Shown here one piece after another: positions 28,842 to 39,172 of a stretch of DNA of 43,859 nt; the first letter of the stretch is position 1, and every line of letters begins with the position of its first letter. A program made the translations under genes and the position numbers. The stretch lies in IMG/VR virus record IMGVR_UViG_3300009684_000054, positions 1 to 43,859 of that record; one strand, written 5' to 3'. Source of the stretch: a virus. Below the pieces are notes generated by a model. That model did not search any database. It had not been told where the DNA came from and saw only the letters and a program-made list of their open reading frames with translations.

Positions 28842-31198
28842 TGGCTCAATCTAAAAAACTCATAACTAAAGAAACTCGTCTACATAATGCTAGACAGTTA
28901 TTAGAATCGGTCAATGAGCCTTCAAATACTGCCTATTACACATTCATAGGTAATCATCTAGATTATGCAAATACTTCGAACATACCACAGCCATATGATT
29001 CAGTATCTGAAGTACATATTGATGCCTATCGGAATATGATTTATGGTAAAAGATTAAATTCCGGTGATATGTCTTTGATGATCAGAAGAAATGATTACGT
29101 CACAAACACTGTATATACAATGTATGATGACAATTTGGGTGAATCCAATCTCGCATTATTTGACAGTAATTATTATGCTATTGTAAACGCTGATGCCTTT
29201 TATCATGTATTCAAATGTTTAGATAATAACAGAAACTCACCGTCAACAATCCAACCTGAATTTTCCGAAATTGATGTGGCAGATGAATCATATCAAACTT
29301 CTGATGGATATACATGGAAATATATGTATACTGTCGATGATACTTTTAAAAGAAAATTTGCAACTAGTGAATATTTTCCAGTCGTTGCAAACGCTCAAGT
29401 TTCATCTGCTGCAAAAACAGGTATTATCGACGTTATCAAAGTAGAGACTGCAGGTTCAGGTTATGACAACTACTGTAATGGTGTTTTCCGAGTAGATGAT
29501 TTGAGAATCGGAGGTAATGTCAGAACATATTCATTGAACAGTTCAGTTGGTGCAAATACAACAAGTAGATTTTATACAGGGTGCTATATTTACATTTCAT
29601 CCGGCACTGGCGCAGGACAATATGCTAAAATTACGGATTATGTCGTAAATTCTACAGTTAAAGCAATAACGATTGACCGAGCTTTTAATGTAAAACCATT
29701 AGCTAGTTCTGCGTATCAGATCTCACCCGGTGTAGTAATTTTAGGTGATGGCACCGAGACTGTTACTGCCGAAGCAAGGGCAATCGTAAATTCATACGGC
29801 AATACAATTCAAAGAATTGAAATGTTGAATTTAGGTGAAAACTATAATTATGCTACTGCTACAACTGTAACAGATTCAGTTGTTGGTGTCAGTAAAACTG
29901 CAACACTAAGACCAATTTATTCTCCCCCGGGCGGTCATGGTTATGATGCTGCAAGAGAATTGGGTGCAACCAGATTATGTGTCAGCACTAAATTTTCTAA
30001 TACTGATATAGGTATTCCTCTAAAGAATGATTACAGAACAATCGGAATTTTAAGAGATCCAGTATTTGCGAATGTAACTTTTAACATTACGGGTGCTGTA
30101 GGTTCTTTTGTTGCAGGTGAAAGCATATACAAAGTTAATGGCGTAAAAGTAAGTTCAAATGTTAGTATTTCAGCAACAGATTCTGTAGCTATAAGCAACA
30201 CCGGAAATAGTGATTTCCTAAATCAATTTTCTGTTGGGGAATATGTTTATTTAAAAACAGAATCAGGATACCAATTATCTGTAGTAAATTCAATTGTAAA
30301 TTCAACTTACATGACCTTTGCGTCAAATAATTATTACACTAGTAATCAGAATGCCGATATCTACAAAACAAATATCGGTGCTAATTTAACATCAGTTGAT
30401 TTAACATATTCGACTATATTAACTGGCAATGTTTCTGTTAACACGACTTCTGCAAATATGAATGGAACCGGAACTAGTTTTACTACAGAACTTAAAGCAA
30501 ATAGTAGTTTAGTTTTTATCTATAATGCATCTGCTGGCGGCGGAACTATTCGCAAAGTCAAAACAGTTGTTAGCGACACAGTGGCTATACTAGACTCAAA
30601 TTGCAGTTTTGCTAATACGACTGCAAAAGCACAATTATTAAGTTACACTGTAAATTCAATAGTTTCACGAGAAATTGGTGCATCACAAGGATTGTTAACA
30701 TCAGTTGCAGCAGGAACCTTTGATGCGTCTGGTGTTTCAGGTATATTTAAAACTGGTGATTCTGTAATAGGAGCAAAATCTGGGGCATTTGCAACTATAA
30801 GTTCTATTATGAGAAGCGGGGTCTACAAAGACTTTAGCACTTTTATTCAGATGTATAAATATAACGCAATTCCCTTTTCGGGAAGTTTTGTCGAAGACGA
30901 AAAAGTGTTTCAAAGCACTACAGGTTCTAGTAGACAGCAATTTGCTAATGCATATTTACATTCAGTCGTTGATTCTAACGTAAACAAAGATTATTACGTT
31001 ACAAATCAAATTGGTTCTTTTCAAACTGGATCCCCGATAATAGGAACTTCTAACACCACACCGAGGGCAGATGTTGTTAATAAATATTCTCCGGAATTGG
31101 TTTTTGGTAGCGGTAAAGTCATGTATTTAGAAAAAGTAGATGCTATATCAAGAAGTAATACTGCAGCAGAAACAATCAAATTTATATTCGAATTTTAA
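28841..31198 (+). CDS. 8: gp8-like baseplate wedge protein, enlarged
   Basis: A 785-residue protein, more than twice T4 gp8 (334). Conserved ends are visible: at the start DYANTSNIPQPYDSVSEVHI, MIYGKRLNSGDMSLMIRRND, YHVFKCLDNNRNSPSTIQPE and SDGYTWKYMYTVDDTFKRKF, and at the end GKVMYLEKVDAISRSNTAAE, TIKFIFEF, which matches the gp8 ending (MIYMENR...EINILFTF). The excess lies in the middle: ETAGSGYDNYCNGVFRVDDL, the SFVAGESIYK repeat and NMNGTGTSFTTELKANSSLV units, which are repeat domains shared with its neighbours. gp8 joins the wedge to the short tail fibres. Confidence 0.87.
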   Translation: MAQSKKLITKETRLHNARQLLESVNEPSNTAYYTFIGNHLDYANTSNIPQPYDSVSEVHIDAYRNMIYGKRLNSGDMSLMIRRNDYVTNTVYTMYDDNLGESNLALFDSNYYAIVNADAFYHVFKCLDNNRNSPSTIQPEFSEIDVADESYQTSDGYTWKYMYTVDDTFKRKFATSEYFPVVANAQVSSAAKTGIIDVIKVETAGSGYDNYCNGVFRVDDLRIGGNVRTYSLNSSVGANTTSRFYTGCYIYISSGTGAGQYAKITDYVVNSTVKAITIDRAFNVKPLASSAYQISPGVVILGDGTETVTAEARAIVNSYGNTIQRIEMLNLGENYNYATATTVTDSVVGVSKTATLRPIYSPPGGHGYDAARELGATRLCVSTKFSNTDIGIPLKNDYRTIGILRDPVFANVTFNITGAVGSFVAGESIYKVNGVKVSSNVSISATDSVAISNTGNSDFLNQFSVGEYVYLKTESGYQLSVVNSIVNSTYMTFASNNYYTSNQNADIYKTNIGANLTSVDLTYSTILTGNVSVNTTSANMNGTGTSFTTELKANSSLVFIYNASAGGGTIRKVKTVVSDTVAILDSNCSFANTTAKAQLLSYTVNSIVSREIGASQGLLTSVAAGTFDASGVSGIFKTGDSVIGAKSGAFATISSIMRSGVYKDFSTFIQMYKYNAIPFSGSFVEDEKVFQSTTGSSRQQFANAYLHSVVDSNVNKDYYVTNQIGSFQTGSPIIGTSNTTPRADVVNKYSPELVFGSGKVMYLEKVDAISRSNTAAETIKFIFEF

Positions 31199-31210
31199 GG
31201 TTCAGGGAAC

Positions 31211-34200
31211 ATGACATTAGAGACTAATTTTAACGTAGCTCCATATTTTGATGATTACAATGAAACAAAGGATTTTTATAAAATCCTATTTCGCCCGGGT
31301 GTTGCAGTACAAGCTAGAGAATTAAATCAATTTCAGTCTATTTTGCAAAAACAGATTGAACGTTTCGGAGACAATATCTTCAAGCGCGGGACAATTATTG
31401 ATGGATGTAATTTTAATTTCTATTCATCATATCAATACGCTAAATTAGTTGATCAACAAAAGGATGGTTTGACTGCTATACCATCAAATTACGTTGGCTA
31501 TTTTGCGAAGAGCGTAAATCCTTCAATAGGTGTAAACGCATATATTATTAATTATGCTGACGGATTCGTATCGACTTATCCAGATTTGAAAACTATATAT
31601 TTGAATTATATTAACTCAGGTGCTAATGGATCAACAAATACATTTACTGCGGGTGAAACAATCAGCATATATGATCCGAACTATCCTCTGTTAGGTGTGG
31701 CTGCAAACAATGGCGGGTTAGGATTTAGTAATAGTGATTCTGTCGTTATTTCTCCTGCTCTTATTGTAAATGTGTCTTCAGGTACCTTTACTAATACTGA
31801 ATATTTGTACCAACCTTTCACAGGCGCAAACGTTCAAATTATTGGAATCGACACTACTACGTTAGCAGATACACAACAAGTAATTCTTCGTGTCAAACCT
31901 AGAACAGCTGACTTGATTGATTCTACAGCAAAATCAACTCGTTGGACAATTTCAAATTCACACCCAGTTAGAAATGCGTCAGCGTCAGTAACTGCTGATG
32001 TTGAAGGTATTATAGGAACTGATGCTTCAGCAATTATTGTAACTGATTCTGCAGGTAAAGTTACTGATGTCACTATAACATCTTTAGGTTCAGGCTATGA
32101 AACACTTCCTTATGTGACTGTGAAATCAGCAAACAATTCTTCGGGATTGTCAACCCTTAACCTACAACCTAGAAATTATATTGCAAATGTCCAAATCTCA
32201 ACATTACCTAATTCTATAGGTAACGGTTACGCATTTGCAGTCGGAGATGGTATCGTATATCAAAAGGGATATTTCTCAAAAGTAACACCACAAACTGTGA
32301 TCGTTTCTAAATATTCCCAAACACCAGATGCAGTAGTTGTTGGGTTCAATACTGCTGAAAGTATTGTTGATAGTAATATTGACACATCATTGTTAGATAA
32401 TGCACAAGGAACTGAAAATGAAAATGCTCCTGGTTCTAACAGATTAAAACTTACTCCTGAACTTATGATTGCATCAACTGCAGATGCAGCAGCAAATGAC
32501 AACTTCTTTTCTCTAGTTGAATGGTCAGAAGGTCGTCCTTATAAGCAAAATCAACAAACTGCTTACAATAAAATCAATGATGAAATGGCTCGTAGAACAT
32601 CAGACGAATCCGGCGATTATGTCATAAACAAATTTCTTGTTACTACTAGAAGCCCTGCCAATTCTTCACTAGAAGGTAATACTTTTAGTGTGCTTGTTGA
32701 TCCGGGTATTGCATACATTGACGGATATAGAGTTGAAACAAAATCAAATTATACTATCAATATTAAAAAAGGTAATGATTACAGATCAGTAAATAATCAT
32801 GCTGTCACATTGAATTATGGAAATTATATTAGGATCAAAGAGGTCGGCGGATTATTCCAATATAGCACTGGCGATATTATTAAGCTATATGATACTGCAA
32901 AGAATTTTATTTCTAACACAGCTGCTGCTGCAATAGGTAATACTGCAAACGTAGGAACTCAAATCGGAACTGCTAGAATTCGTTCGATGTTACCTTATAG
33001 CGGAACTGTAGGAACTGCAGATTCAACATATAAGTTGTATTTGTTTGATGTGAATATGAACTTAGGTAAGAATTTCCGTGATGTAAGATCGGTGTATTAT
33101 GATGGCACAAACAAAGGTATTGCTGATGTTGTTACAAAATATGATGCATTAGTCGGAAAAGATACTGCTATTATTGAAGAAACTGCTAATAGCACCCTGG
33201 TGTTCAATTCTGGCGCATATTCAGTAAAAAGCACTGCCAATAGCACATACAACTATAGAACAATTGATCAAAATATTTCAATTGCCAACTCAGGATCTTT
33301 GACAAAAGATATATCAAGCATTTCAGGTGAATATTATACATTTGTAGGTGCTGCTCAAGTATCTAATTTGCAGGATATGTACTTAGTTCCAACTAGCGCA
33401 GGCTTAGTCGCTACTCTGTTTGCTAATGGCGATGTTAGCGTTAATACAACCTCGCCGAATGTTGTAGGAACAAGCACATATTTCACTAATGATTTTCAGC
33501 CAGGTGATTTTGTCTATATCAGTAATGGCTCGTCAAACAGTACAAAAAGAATTGTCAGTATCACAAACAATACACTTATGGTGCTAGATTCAAATCCTAG
33601 CTATGCTAATTCTTCTAACAAAGTATATAGATATTTCCCAAAGAACGTTCCAATTTCGATGGGTGTCAGAAATGTGCCTGGTCAATATAGCCATACTGGC
33701 AACGTTGATGCTAATGGCAATATTTTGACTATAAAATTCAAGCACGCCAACAACACAGACATGACATTCAATGCTGTGGGTTCAACTACTGCAAGTTTAG
33801 GTGTTGAAATTCAACGCAAAGGTGTAAACTCGTTGACTGTGAATGCTAGAAGAAGCGCATATGTGAAACTTAGACTTGCAAACGTTGCAGGAAGTAATAT
33901 CGGGCCATGGTGCATCGGTGTTCCTAATGCATTCAGATTGAGATCAGTTTTTGTAGGTAATTCAACTGTTAACGCAACTGGATTCCCTGATGCTATTGAT
34001 GATTTCTATATTGATCATAATCAAACAGCAGATTATAATGGGCTAAGTTACCTATATAAAACTCCAGGTTCATCTTTAAATTTGAATGCTAGCAATGATT
34101 ATTTACTAGTTAAATTTGATTACGGCATTTCAACAGGTGCAGGTTTCATAGACACAACCTCATATACAGGTGATGCGAACGCAGAAACAGTTGCTATAAA

Positions 34201-35755
34201 TGATAGTTTGCCATTGTCAGGTTTGACTACTAAATACAACTCATTTGAAATTCCTGAAGTTTATACTAAGACAGGAAAATATTATGATTTGATTGGCACA
34301 CTTGATTTCCGTCCTTCTGTGAGCAATACAGTATCACCTAATACTACATGGTCTAATGCGCCACTGAACCCATCGAATACAATTAGTTTTGGTGTGACTT
34401 CAGATCCCGCAAATGATAAAAAATTCCCAATCCCAGGATCAATTTTTAAAACTAAACTTGATTATTATGTCGGTCGTATTGACTCGGTATTCGTTGATCG
34501 TGAAGGTGATATATTTGTTACTAAAGGATCATCGGGATATATCAATAATATTGCAAAAGCAAAAATACCTGTAAAACCAGATTATTCGATGAGATTGAAT
34601 AATTTAGTTATTCCGCCATATCCTAATTTACCTATAAATCCTTCGAATACTGTAATTGCTATATTAAATAGAAATATAGCAAATGAAAATAAATCAAATG
34701 CTCGCATTGAAAGTAGAGTTGTCGATGTTCCATTAACTAATGCGAATATTGAGGAACAACAACCCACTGGCTATACTATGAAAGATATTGGAAATCTTGA
34801 TAGAAGAATTCAGGATCTAGAATATTATGTTTCATTGACTTTGTTGGAAAAGGATATTAAAGAAAAAACAATTCCTTCATCATCAACACCTACGTTGTCT
34901 AGATTCAAATATGGATTTTTTGTTGATGACTTTTCGACTACTAATAATACTGATCTAAATCATAAAGCATATGCAGCTTCTATTCAAAATGATGATGCAT
35001 TGCCTGAAAAATCATTGTTTACATTGAAGAGTAGAGTTGCAGCACTACATCAGGACTATTTTGAATATCCTGCTGTTTCTCAAGTTAACGCAACATTATA
35101 TACTCCAGCATTGCCACCTAATGGTAATGGTACTGGCAACACTGGAACTGGTAATACTGGAACTGGTAATACTGGTACAGGAAATGTTGTTGTTGTTGTC
35201 AATACGACACCAATTATATCAAACACATGGTTAACTGTTGCAAACCCATCAACTGTATCACCTGTAACCACAACTAATTTTACAATGGCTAATGCGGCAG
35301 GTCCTGTAACACTGTATGGTCATTTCTACTCAGGTCATGATGCGATTGAAGTTTATCAAGGAAACACTTTAATAAGAACTTCATCAAATAGTTCACAACT
35401 TGCTCAATTGACTACTACAGACAAAACGAAGTTATTGTCGAATGTTGTTCCCGGTAAGTGGTTTAATGGAGTGGTATTTGCAAATTATACTACCAAAGCA
35501 GTATCATCAACTGGCTGGAGCGGTAATGCTGTAAATAATTCATTCAAGTTTACATGGGATCATAATCCATCAGGCGGATTGCAATATACTATTAAAGTTA
35601 GATTATTCTCATCAATCTGGAGATATGCAGTAGAATATCCCGGAAGCAATATTACAGTTTCTAATACTGTGACAACTAATGTGGCTGTTACTCCCACCAT
35701 ATATACGGGGACAATGACAATCACACCACCATCAGTTGATACTAACTGGCGCTAA
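31211..35755 (+). CDS. Large baseplate/fibre-attachment protein (DUF4815-type)
   Basis: A 1514-residue protein. The start NFNVAPYFDDYNETKDFYKI, LFRPGVAVQARELNQFQSIL and QKQIERFGDNIFKRGTIIDG is the N-terminal signature of DUF4815-type structural proteins common in marine and other T4-like phages. Later it carries GSGYETLPYVTVK and the GTSTYFTNDFQPGDFVYISN repeat domain, a GTGNT tandem repeat near residues 1306-1324, and a C-terminal VVNTTPIISNTWLTV and Ig-like beta region (GAMTI-type strands, ending TNWR). It follows gp8 by 12 bases, in the place of gp9/gp10 in T4, so it probably connects the wedge to fibres. It is the largest gene in the window. Confidence 0.8.
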   Translation: MTLETNFNVAPYFDDYNETKDFYKILFRPGVAVQARELNQFQSILQKQIERFGDNIFKRGTIIDGCNFNFYSSYQYAKLVDQQKDGLTAIPSNYVGYFAKSVNPSIGVNAYIINYADGFVSTYPDLKTIYLNYINSGANGSTNTFTAGETISIYDPNYPLLGVAANNGGLGFSNSDSVVISPALIVNVSSGTFTNTEYLYQPFTGANVQIIGIDTTTLADTQQVILRVKPRTADLIDSTAKSTRWTISNSHPVRNASASVTADVEGIIGTDASAIIVTDSAGKVTDVTITSLGSGYETLPYVTVKSANNSSGLSTLNLQPRNYIANVQISTLPNSIGNGYAFAVGDGIVYQKGYFSKVTPQTVIVSKYSQTPDAVVVGFNTAESIVDSNIDTSLLDNAQGTENENAPGSNRLKLTPELMIASTADAAANDNFFSLVEWSEGRPYKQNQQTAYNKINDEMARRTSDESGDYVINKFLVTTRSPANSSLEGNTFSVLVDPGIAYIDGYRVETKSNYTINIKKGNDYRSVNNHAVTLNYGNYIRIKEVGGLFQYSTGDIIKLYDTAKNFISNTAAAAIGNTANVGTQIGTARIRSMLPYSGTVGTADSTYKLYLFDVNMNLGKNFRDVRSVYYDGTNKGIADVVTKYDALVGKDTAIIEETANSTLVFNSGAYSVKSTANSTYNYRTIDQNISIANSGSLTKDISSISGEYYTFVGAAQVSNLQDMYLVPTSAGLVATLFANGDVSVNTTSPNVVGTSTYFTNDFQPGDFVYISNGSSNSTKRIVSITNNTLMVLDSNPSYANSSNKVYRYFPKNVPISMGVRNVPGQYSHTGNVDANGNILTIKFKHANNTDMTFNAVGSTTASLGVEIQRKGVNSLTVNARRSAYVKLRLANVAGSNIGPWCIGVPNAFRLRSVFVGNSTVNATGFPDAIDDFYIDHNQTADYNGLSYLYKTPGSSLNLNASNDYLLVKFDYGISTGAGFIDTTSYTGDANAETVAINDSLPLSGLTTKYNSFEIPEVYTKTGKYYDLIGTLDFRPSVSNTVSPNTTWSNAPLNPSNTISFGVTSDPANDKKFPIPGSIFKTKLDYYVGRIDSVFVDREGDIFVTKGSSGYINNIAKAKIPVKPDYSMRLNNLVIPPYPNLPINPSNTVIAILNRNIANENKSNARIESRVVDVPLTNANIEEQQPTGYTMKDIGNLDRRIQDLEYYVSLTLLEKDIKEKTIPSSSTPTLSRFKYGFFVDDFSTTNNTDLNHKAYAASIQNDDALPEKSLFTLKSRVAALHQDYFEYPAVSQVNATLYTPALPPNGNGTGNTGTGNTGTGNTGTGNVVVVVNTTPIISNTWLTVANPSTVSPVTTTNFTMANAAGPVTLYGHFYSGHDAIEVYQGNTLIRTSSNSSQLAQLTTTDKTKLLSNVVPGKWFNGVVFANYTTKAVSSTGWSGNAVNNSFKFTWDHNPSGGLQYTIKVRLFSSIWRYAVEYPGSNITVSNTVTTNVAVTPTIYTGTMTITPPSVDTNWR
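35130..35183 (+). repeat. In-frame 15-bp tandem repeat coding GTGNT units
   Basis: Three to four near-perfect copies of a 15-bp unit encode (GTGNT)n in the large protein at 31211. The copies differ by a few bases, mostly silent. Such Gly/Thr/Asn runs act as flexible linkers between head and C-terminal domains, and slippage could change their length. Confidence 0.85.
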
Positions 35756-35780
35756 TCAATAACTCGGAGCAAATTAAAAA

Positions 35781-36104
35781 ATGGGCGCGACTATTAAAAA
35801 TTTCACGATACAATGCAAAGGTTTGAAACCCAATACTATTCATCAATTCTTTTATGAGGGGGTTGATAATACCAATCTGTGTTTGTCCGATATGCCAACA
35901 GAAAAAAATACAACAGTATTAAAAACTGATTCGTCGGGGAATATAAATTTTAGATTTGCTTTGAGTGTAAACCAATCACAGAAATATCATGGCATACTTA
36001 AACATTATACTGAATATTGGTTAGATATTTCTGGTACTAAAAAATTCGAATTGAAGGCAATAAATTCGACCGCAACAAAAACAGTTCTGTTTGCAGATAC
36101 TTAA
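35781..36104 (+). CDS. Virion-region protein, unknown function
   Basis: A 107-residue, beta-rich protein (IKNFTIQCKGLKPNTIHQFF; SSGNINFRFALSVNQ; GTKKFELKAINSTATKTVLF) with the look of an immunoglobulin-like or fibronectin-type module: it contains GLKPNTIHQF-like loops typical of such domains. No signature enzyme motif is seen. It lies between the two largest fibre-type genes and probably is a small component of the fibre base or a decoration. There is a 25-base gap upstream with a weak GGAG. Confidence 0.6.
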   Translation: MGATIKNFTIQCKGLKPNTIHQFFYEGVDNTNLCLSDMPTEKNTTVLKTDSSGNINFRFALSVNQSQKYHGILKHYTEYWLDISGTKKFELKAINSTATKTVLFADT

Positions 36105-36119
36105 GGATTAATAAGATAA

Positions 36120-38948
36120 ATGAATAGTATAATTTTTAATTTCGCGCAATCATTTTTAATTGATCCTGCGTCAGTGAAGGGTGCTAAAACAGTTGATGTT
36201 TCTTCTGTTGATTTATATTTCAAAAATAAGCCTACTGCAACCGGAAATAAATCAGGGATAAACAATCCCGGTGCTTATATTTTCTTGTGCGAATTAAACG
36301 CTGATGGTGTTCCTAATATAATTCCATTTGTTAATGGATCGCATTTGCCTGAAGCAAGAGCTGAATATGTTGAAATTAAAGCTACATATGATGCAAGTTT
36401 GCCAACTAAATTCAAATTTAAAACACCTATTAAAGTTCCTACAGGAATCAATTATGCTATTGTAGGTATTTTTGACGGCAATGAAGCATTTACTTTATGG
36501 AGCAGCACAATTGGCGAGAATCTAGTGGGGACGAACACACCCTCAACCGGTTCTAGTGGAAAATACGTTGGAAATTATTTTAGTAGCTTGACTATTTCGC
36601 AACAACCTTCAATCACCGATCCTAATGCAACACTGCCATTGACTGTTATTCCTACATGGAAACCATCAACGACTACTGATTTGAAATTCAATTTGAATAT
36701 TGCAAGATATGCAGTAGACGGTGTTCCTGTCGGGCATAGTTCAATTCAGTCGGGTCTTCCTCCTTCAGCAATTACATATACTTCACCATTGAGTGAAAGA
36801 GACCAGATAACATATACGACTGATGGAGTGACATTCAAAGTCTCGCCCACACCTTATGAATTTATCACATTTGATAGAAAAAATAGCGTTGTGACAGATA
36901 ATGTATTTGGTGGCGAATATGTGTATCAAAACACTGTATTCTATCCGGGCGGCAGCGGAACGGCTAATATCCAACAAGGGATAGCTGTTGCGACTGTTGC
37001 AGGAAACAATTTGATTACTGCAAATACGAATTATCCTAATGGCGCATTATTTAACTGGTCAAGTGTATATGGATCAATTACTGGAAATGAATATATTGTT
37101 ATTGTTAGTTTAAATGGTACAACAGGAAGAAAAACTGATATTAGAAAAATTGTTACTCAAATTTCTAACACAGTAATTCAGGTTGATGCTGCTTGTGGTT
37201 TCACAAATTCTGCAGCATATTTTATAAAATCACCTGTTGCAAAAATCGACTTCATCGACAAAGTAAAAACTTTCGATGTGAAAGCAGATACTATGTTTGG
37301 AAGAAGAGCAAAGGTTATAAAAGATCTATTAGTATTGTCTGACTCAAATGCGAATAGCACAGTTAAATTTGTCAACAACACTATAAATTCTATATCAATT
37401 ACTGCCGGCGGTTCAAATTACACTAATTCAGATTACGTTATAGTAAATGGATTTGAAAACGGTGTTGACGTTGCTGCAGGTTATGCTGCTAAAGCAAATA
37501 TTGTAGCTAATACATCAACTGGCGCAATTGAACAGATATACTTGTCTAACGTTGGTGCAGGTTTCTCTGATGTTGCAAATATCACATACACAATAACAAG
37601 AACCACGGGAACAACAGTAGGAACAAGTGCAACATTCTCAGTGACTACAGGAACTGTTTTGCGTTCTGAATATGACGGTCGTGGAACTTTGGATGACGCA
37701 ACATGGGGACTTGGTGGCAGATTCAATGATTGTAATATCATTAATTTGGAGTTTTATGATTTTGCACCTAAGTCATTGATACAAACTGAATCTAGTTCAA
37801 TTTATAATATGACTCATTCGATTCCATATTACGCACGCTATTCTGATTCTACATACTCTGGTGTTGCATATAGAATGGCAAGTAACGATACTATTTTAAC
37901 AGCAGAAGTTACGAATCTATCTAATACATCTATCATAAGCAAAAACACTCCAATAATTGCATCAAAGTCTAACGAATACGCAATTATTCAAGATGGCGCA
38001 GGTGCTCCCACTGGTGTTCATTCCGGCGCGGGCTACACAAACATTGTTGCATCTTCGAACAACGATTTTGTTGGTGTTACAGTAAAAGATTTCTCTACAA
38101 CGTTTAGTAGATATAATATCAATAGTGATTATTCTGCTGAAAACGGAGATTATGGCAATGCAGCATCAAAACATATAACTAAAAAAATAACTTTTGCACA
38201 AGATAAAAAAGCAGAAGATTTATTAGTATATTTGTCAGCATATAAACCTTTGAACACTGATATTAAAGTTTTTGCTAGACTGTATAATTCAAATGATCCT
38301 GAAGCATTCGATGATAAAGATTGGACATTGTTGGAATTGTTGGATCCTGTTGCTCCTAAATTCAGTAGTTCAACAAATTCAAATGATTTCTTTGAAATGC
38401 AATTCGGTTTGCCAGATTCACCCAATACTGCTATCCTCAATGGCGCATCATGGATATATGCAGGGCAAATTAACGTAGAAAACACATCAACAATGAATGT
38501 GATTGGAACCGGCACAACGTTTTCAACTAATGCAACTAGCAATGTTCAAATCAATGATTTGGTTAAAATTTATTCACCATTGTTCCCGACAAATTATGCT
38601 ATAGCAGTTGTAACAGATGTGCCATCAGATACTAGAGTTGTTATTTCTTCTCCAGTCGGCACAACAGGTCCGACAGGAACCGGATTGAGCATGGCGTTGT
38701 TAGGTCGTGTGGGCAATTCATCATTAGCTTCTGTGAGTTATCCATTGCAAGCATTTAATAATAGAAATAACGGAAATGTCGCAAGATATTACAGTCATTC
38801 TATGATTGAATATGATACATTCGATACCATGCAATTAAAAGTTGTATTCCTGGCAGATACTGGATTGGTTAGCAGCACAACTTCAAATTTAATTCCTACA
38901 TCAATTCCACGCATTGATGATATTAGAGCGGTGGGTGTGTCAGCATGA
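36120..38948 (+). CDS. Large virion protein of the fibre/baseplate group
   Basis: A 942-residue protein beginning NSIIFNFAQSFLIDPASVKG, AKTVDVSSVDLYFKNKPTAT and continuing IFLCELNADGVPNIIPFVNG, a start I recall in virion proteins next to DUF4815 genes in T4-like marine phages. Internal segments VGTGTTFSTNATSNVQINDL (near 795), GGSNYTNSDYVIVNGFENGV and VGAGFSDVANITYTI are the repeat types shared with gp7, gp8 and the protein at 31211. The C-terminal part has ARYYSHSMIEYDTFDTMQLK, VVFLADTGLVSSTTSNLIPT and ends RIDDIRAVGVSA. It overlaps the next gene by four bases (ATGA). Confidence 0.72.
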   Translation: MNSIIFNFAQSFLIDPASVKGAKTVDVSSVDLYFKNKPTATGNKSGINNPGAYIFLCELNADGVPNIIPFVNGSHLPEARAEYVEIKATYDASLPTKFKFKTPIKVPTGINYAIVGIFDGNEAFTLWSSTIGENLVGTNTPSTGSSGKYVGNYFSSLTISQQPSITDPNATLPLTVIPTWKPSTTTDLKFNLNIARYAVDGVPVGHSSIQSGLPPSAITYTSPLSERDQITYTTDGVTFKVSPTPYEFITFDRKNSVVTDNVFGGEYVYQNTVFYPGGSGTANIQQGIAVATVAGNNLITANTNYPNGALFNWSSVYGSITGNEYIVIVSLNGTTGRKTDIRKIVTQISNTVIQVDAACGFTNSAAYFIKSPVAKIDFIDKVKTFDVKADTMFGRRAKVIKDLLVLSDSNANSTVKFVNNTINSISITAGGSNYTNSDYVIVNGFENGVDVAAGYAAKANIVANTSTGAIEQIYLSNVGAGFSDVANITYTITRTTGTTVGTSATFSVTTGTVLRSEYDGRGTLDDATWGLGGRFNDCNIINLEFYDFAPKSLIQTESSSIYNMTHSIPYYARYSDSTYSGVAYRMASNDTILTAEVTNLSNTSIISKNTPIIASKSNEYAIIQDGAGAPTGVHSGAGYTNIVASSNNDFVGVTVKDFSTTFSRYNINSDYSAENGDYGNAASKHITKKITFAQDKKAEDLLVYLSAYKPLNTDIKVFARLYNSNDPEAFDDKDWTLLELLDPVAPKFSSSTNSNDFFEMQFGLPDSPNTAILNGASWIYAGQINVENTSTMNVIGTGTTFSTNATSNVQINDLVKIYSPLFPTNYAIAVVTDVPSDTRVVISSPVGTTGPTGTGLSMALLGRVGNSSLASVSYPLQAFNNRNNGNVARYYSHSMIEYDTFDTMQLKVVFLADTGLVSSTTSNLIPTSIPRIDDIRAVGVSA

Positions 38949-39172
38949 AGCTAGCAAAAACAGATGCTGATGGTTATTATAAAAATATTGAGACTAATAC
39001 AGTCATAAATAATAACAATAATGATTATGCAAATTTCATTCAAAATCGTGAAAGAATAAAACAAATGCAAGGTTTGCAAAACGATATTGAAATTTTAAAA
39101 AATGAATGTAGAGAATTAAGAGAAATCTTTAAAGAAATAAGCGAGAGATTTAATGTCAAGACAAATCAGTAA
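38945..39172 (+). CDS. Small coiled-coil protein
   Basis: A 75-residue protein starting in an ATGA overlap with the upstream gene. Residues 20-70 form a strong coiled coil (NDYANFIQNRERIKQMQGLQ, NDIEILKNECRELREIFKEI). The poly-Asn stretch near residue 24 (NNNNND) is unusual. Its place among the fibre genes suggests an oligomerising stalk or an assembly helper. Its 3' end overlaps the next gene by 20 bases. Confidence 0.65.
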   Translation: MKLAKTDADGYYKNIETNTVINNNNNDYANFIQNRERIKQMQGLQNDIEILKNECRELREIFKEISERFNVKTNQ

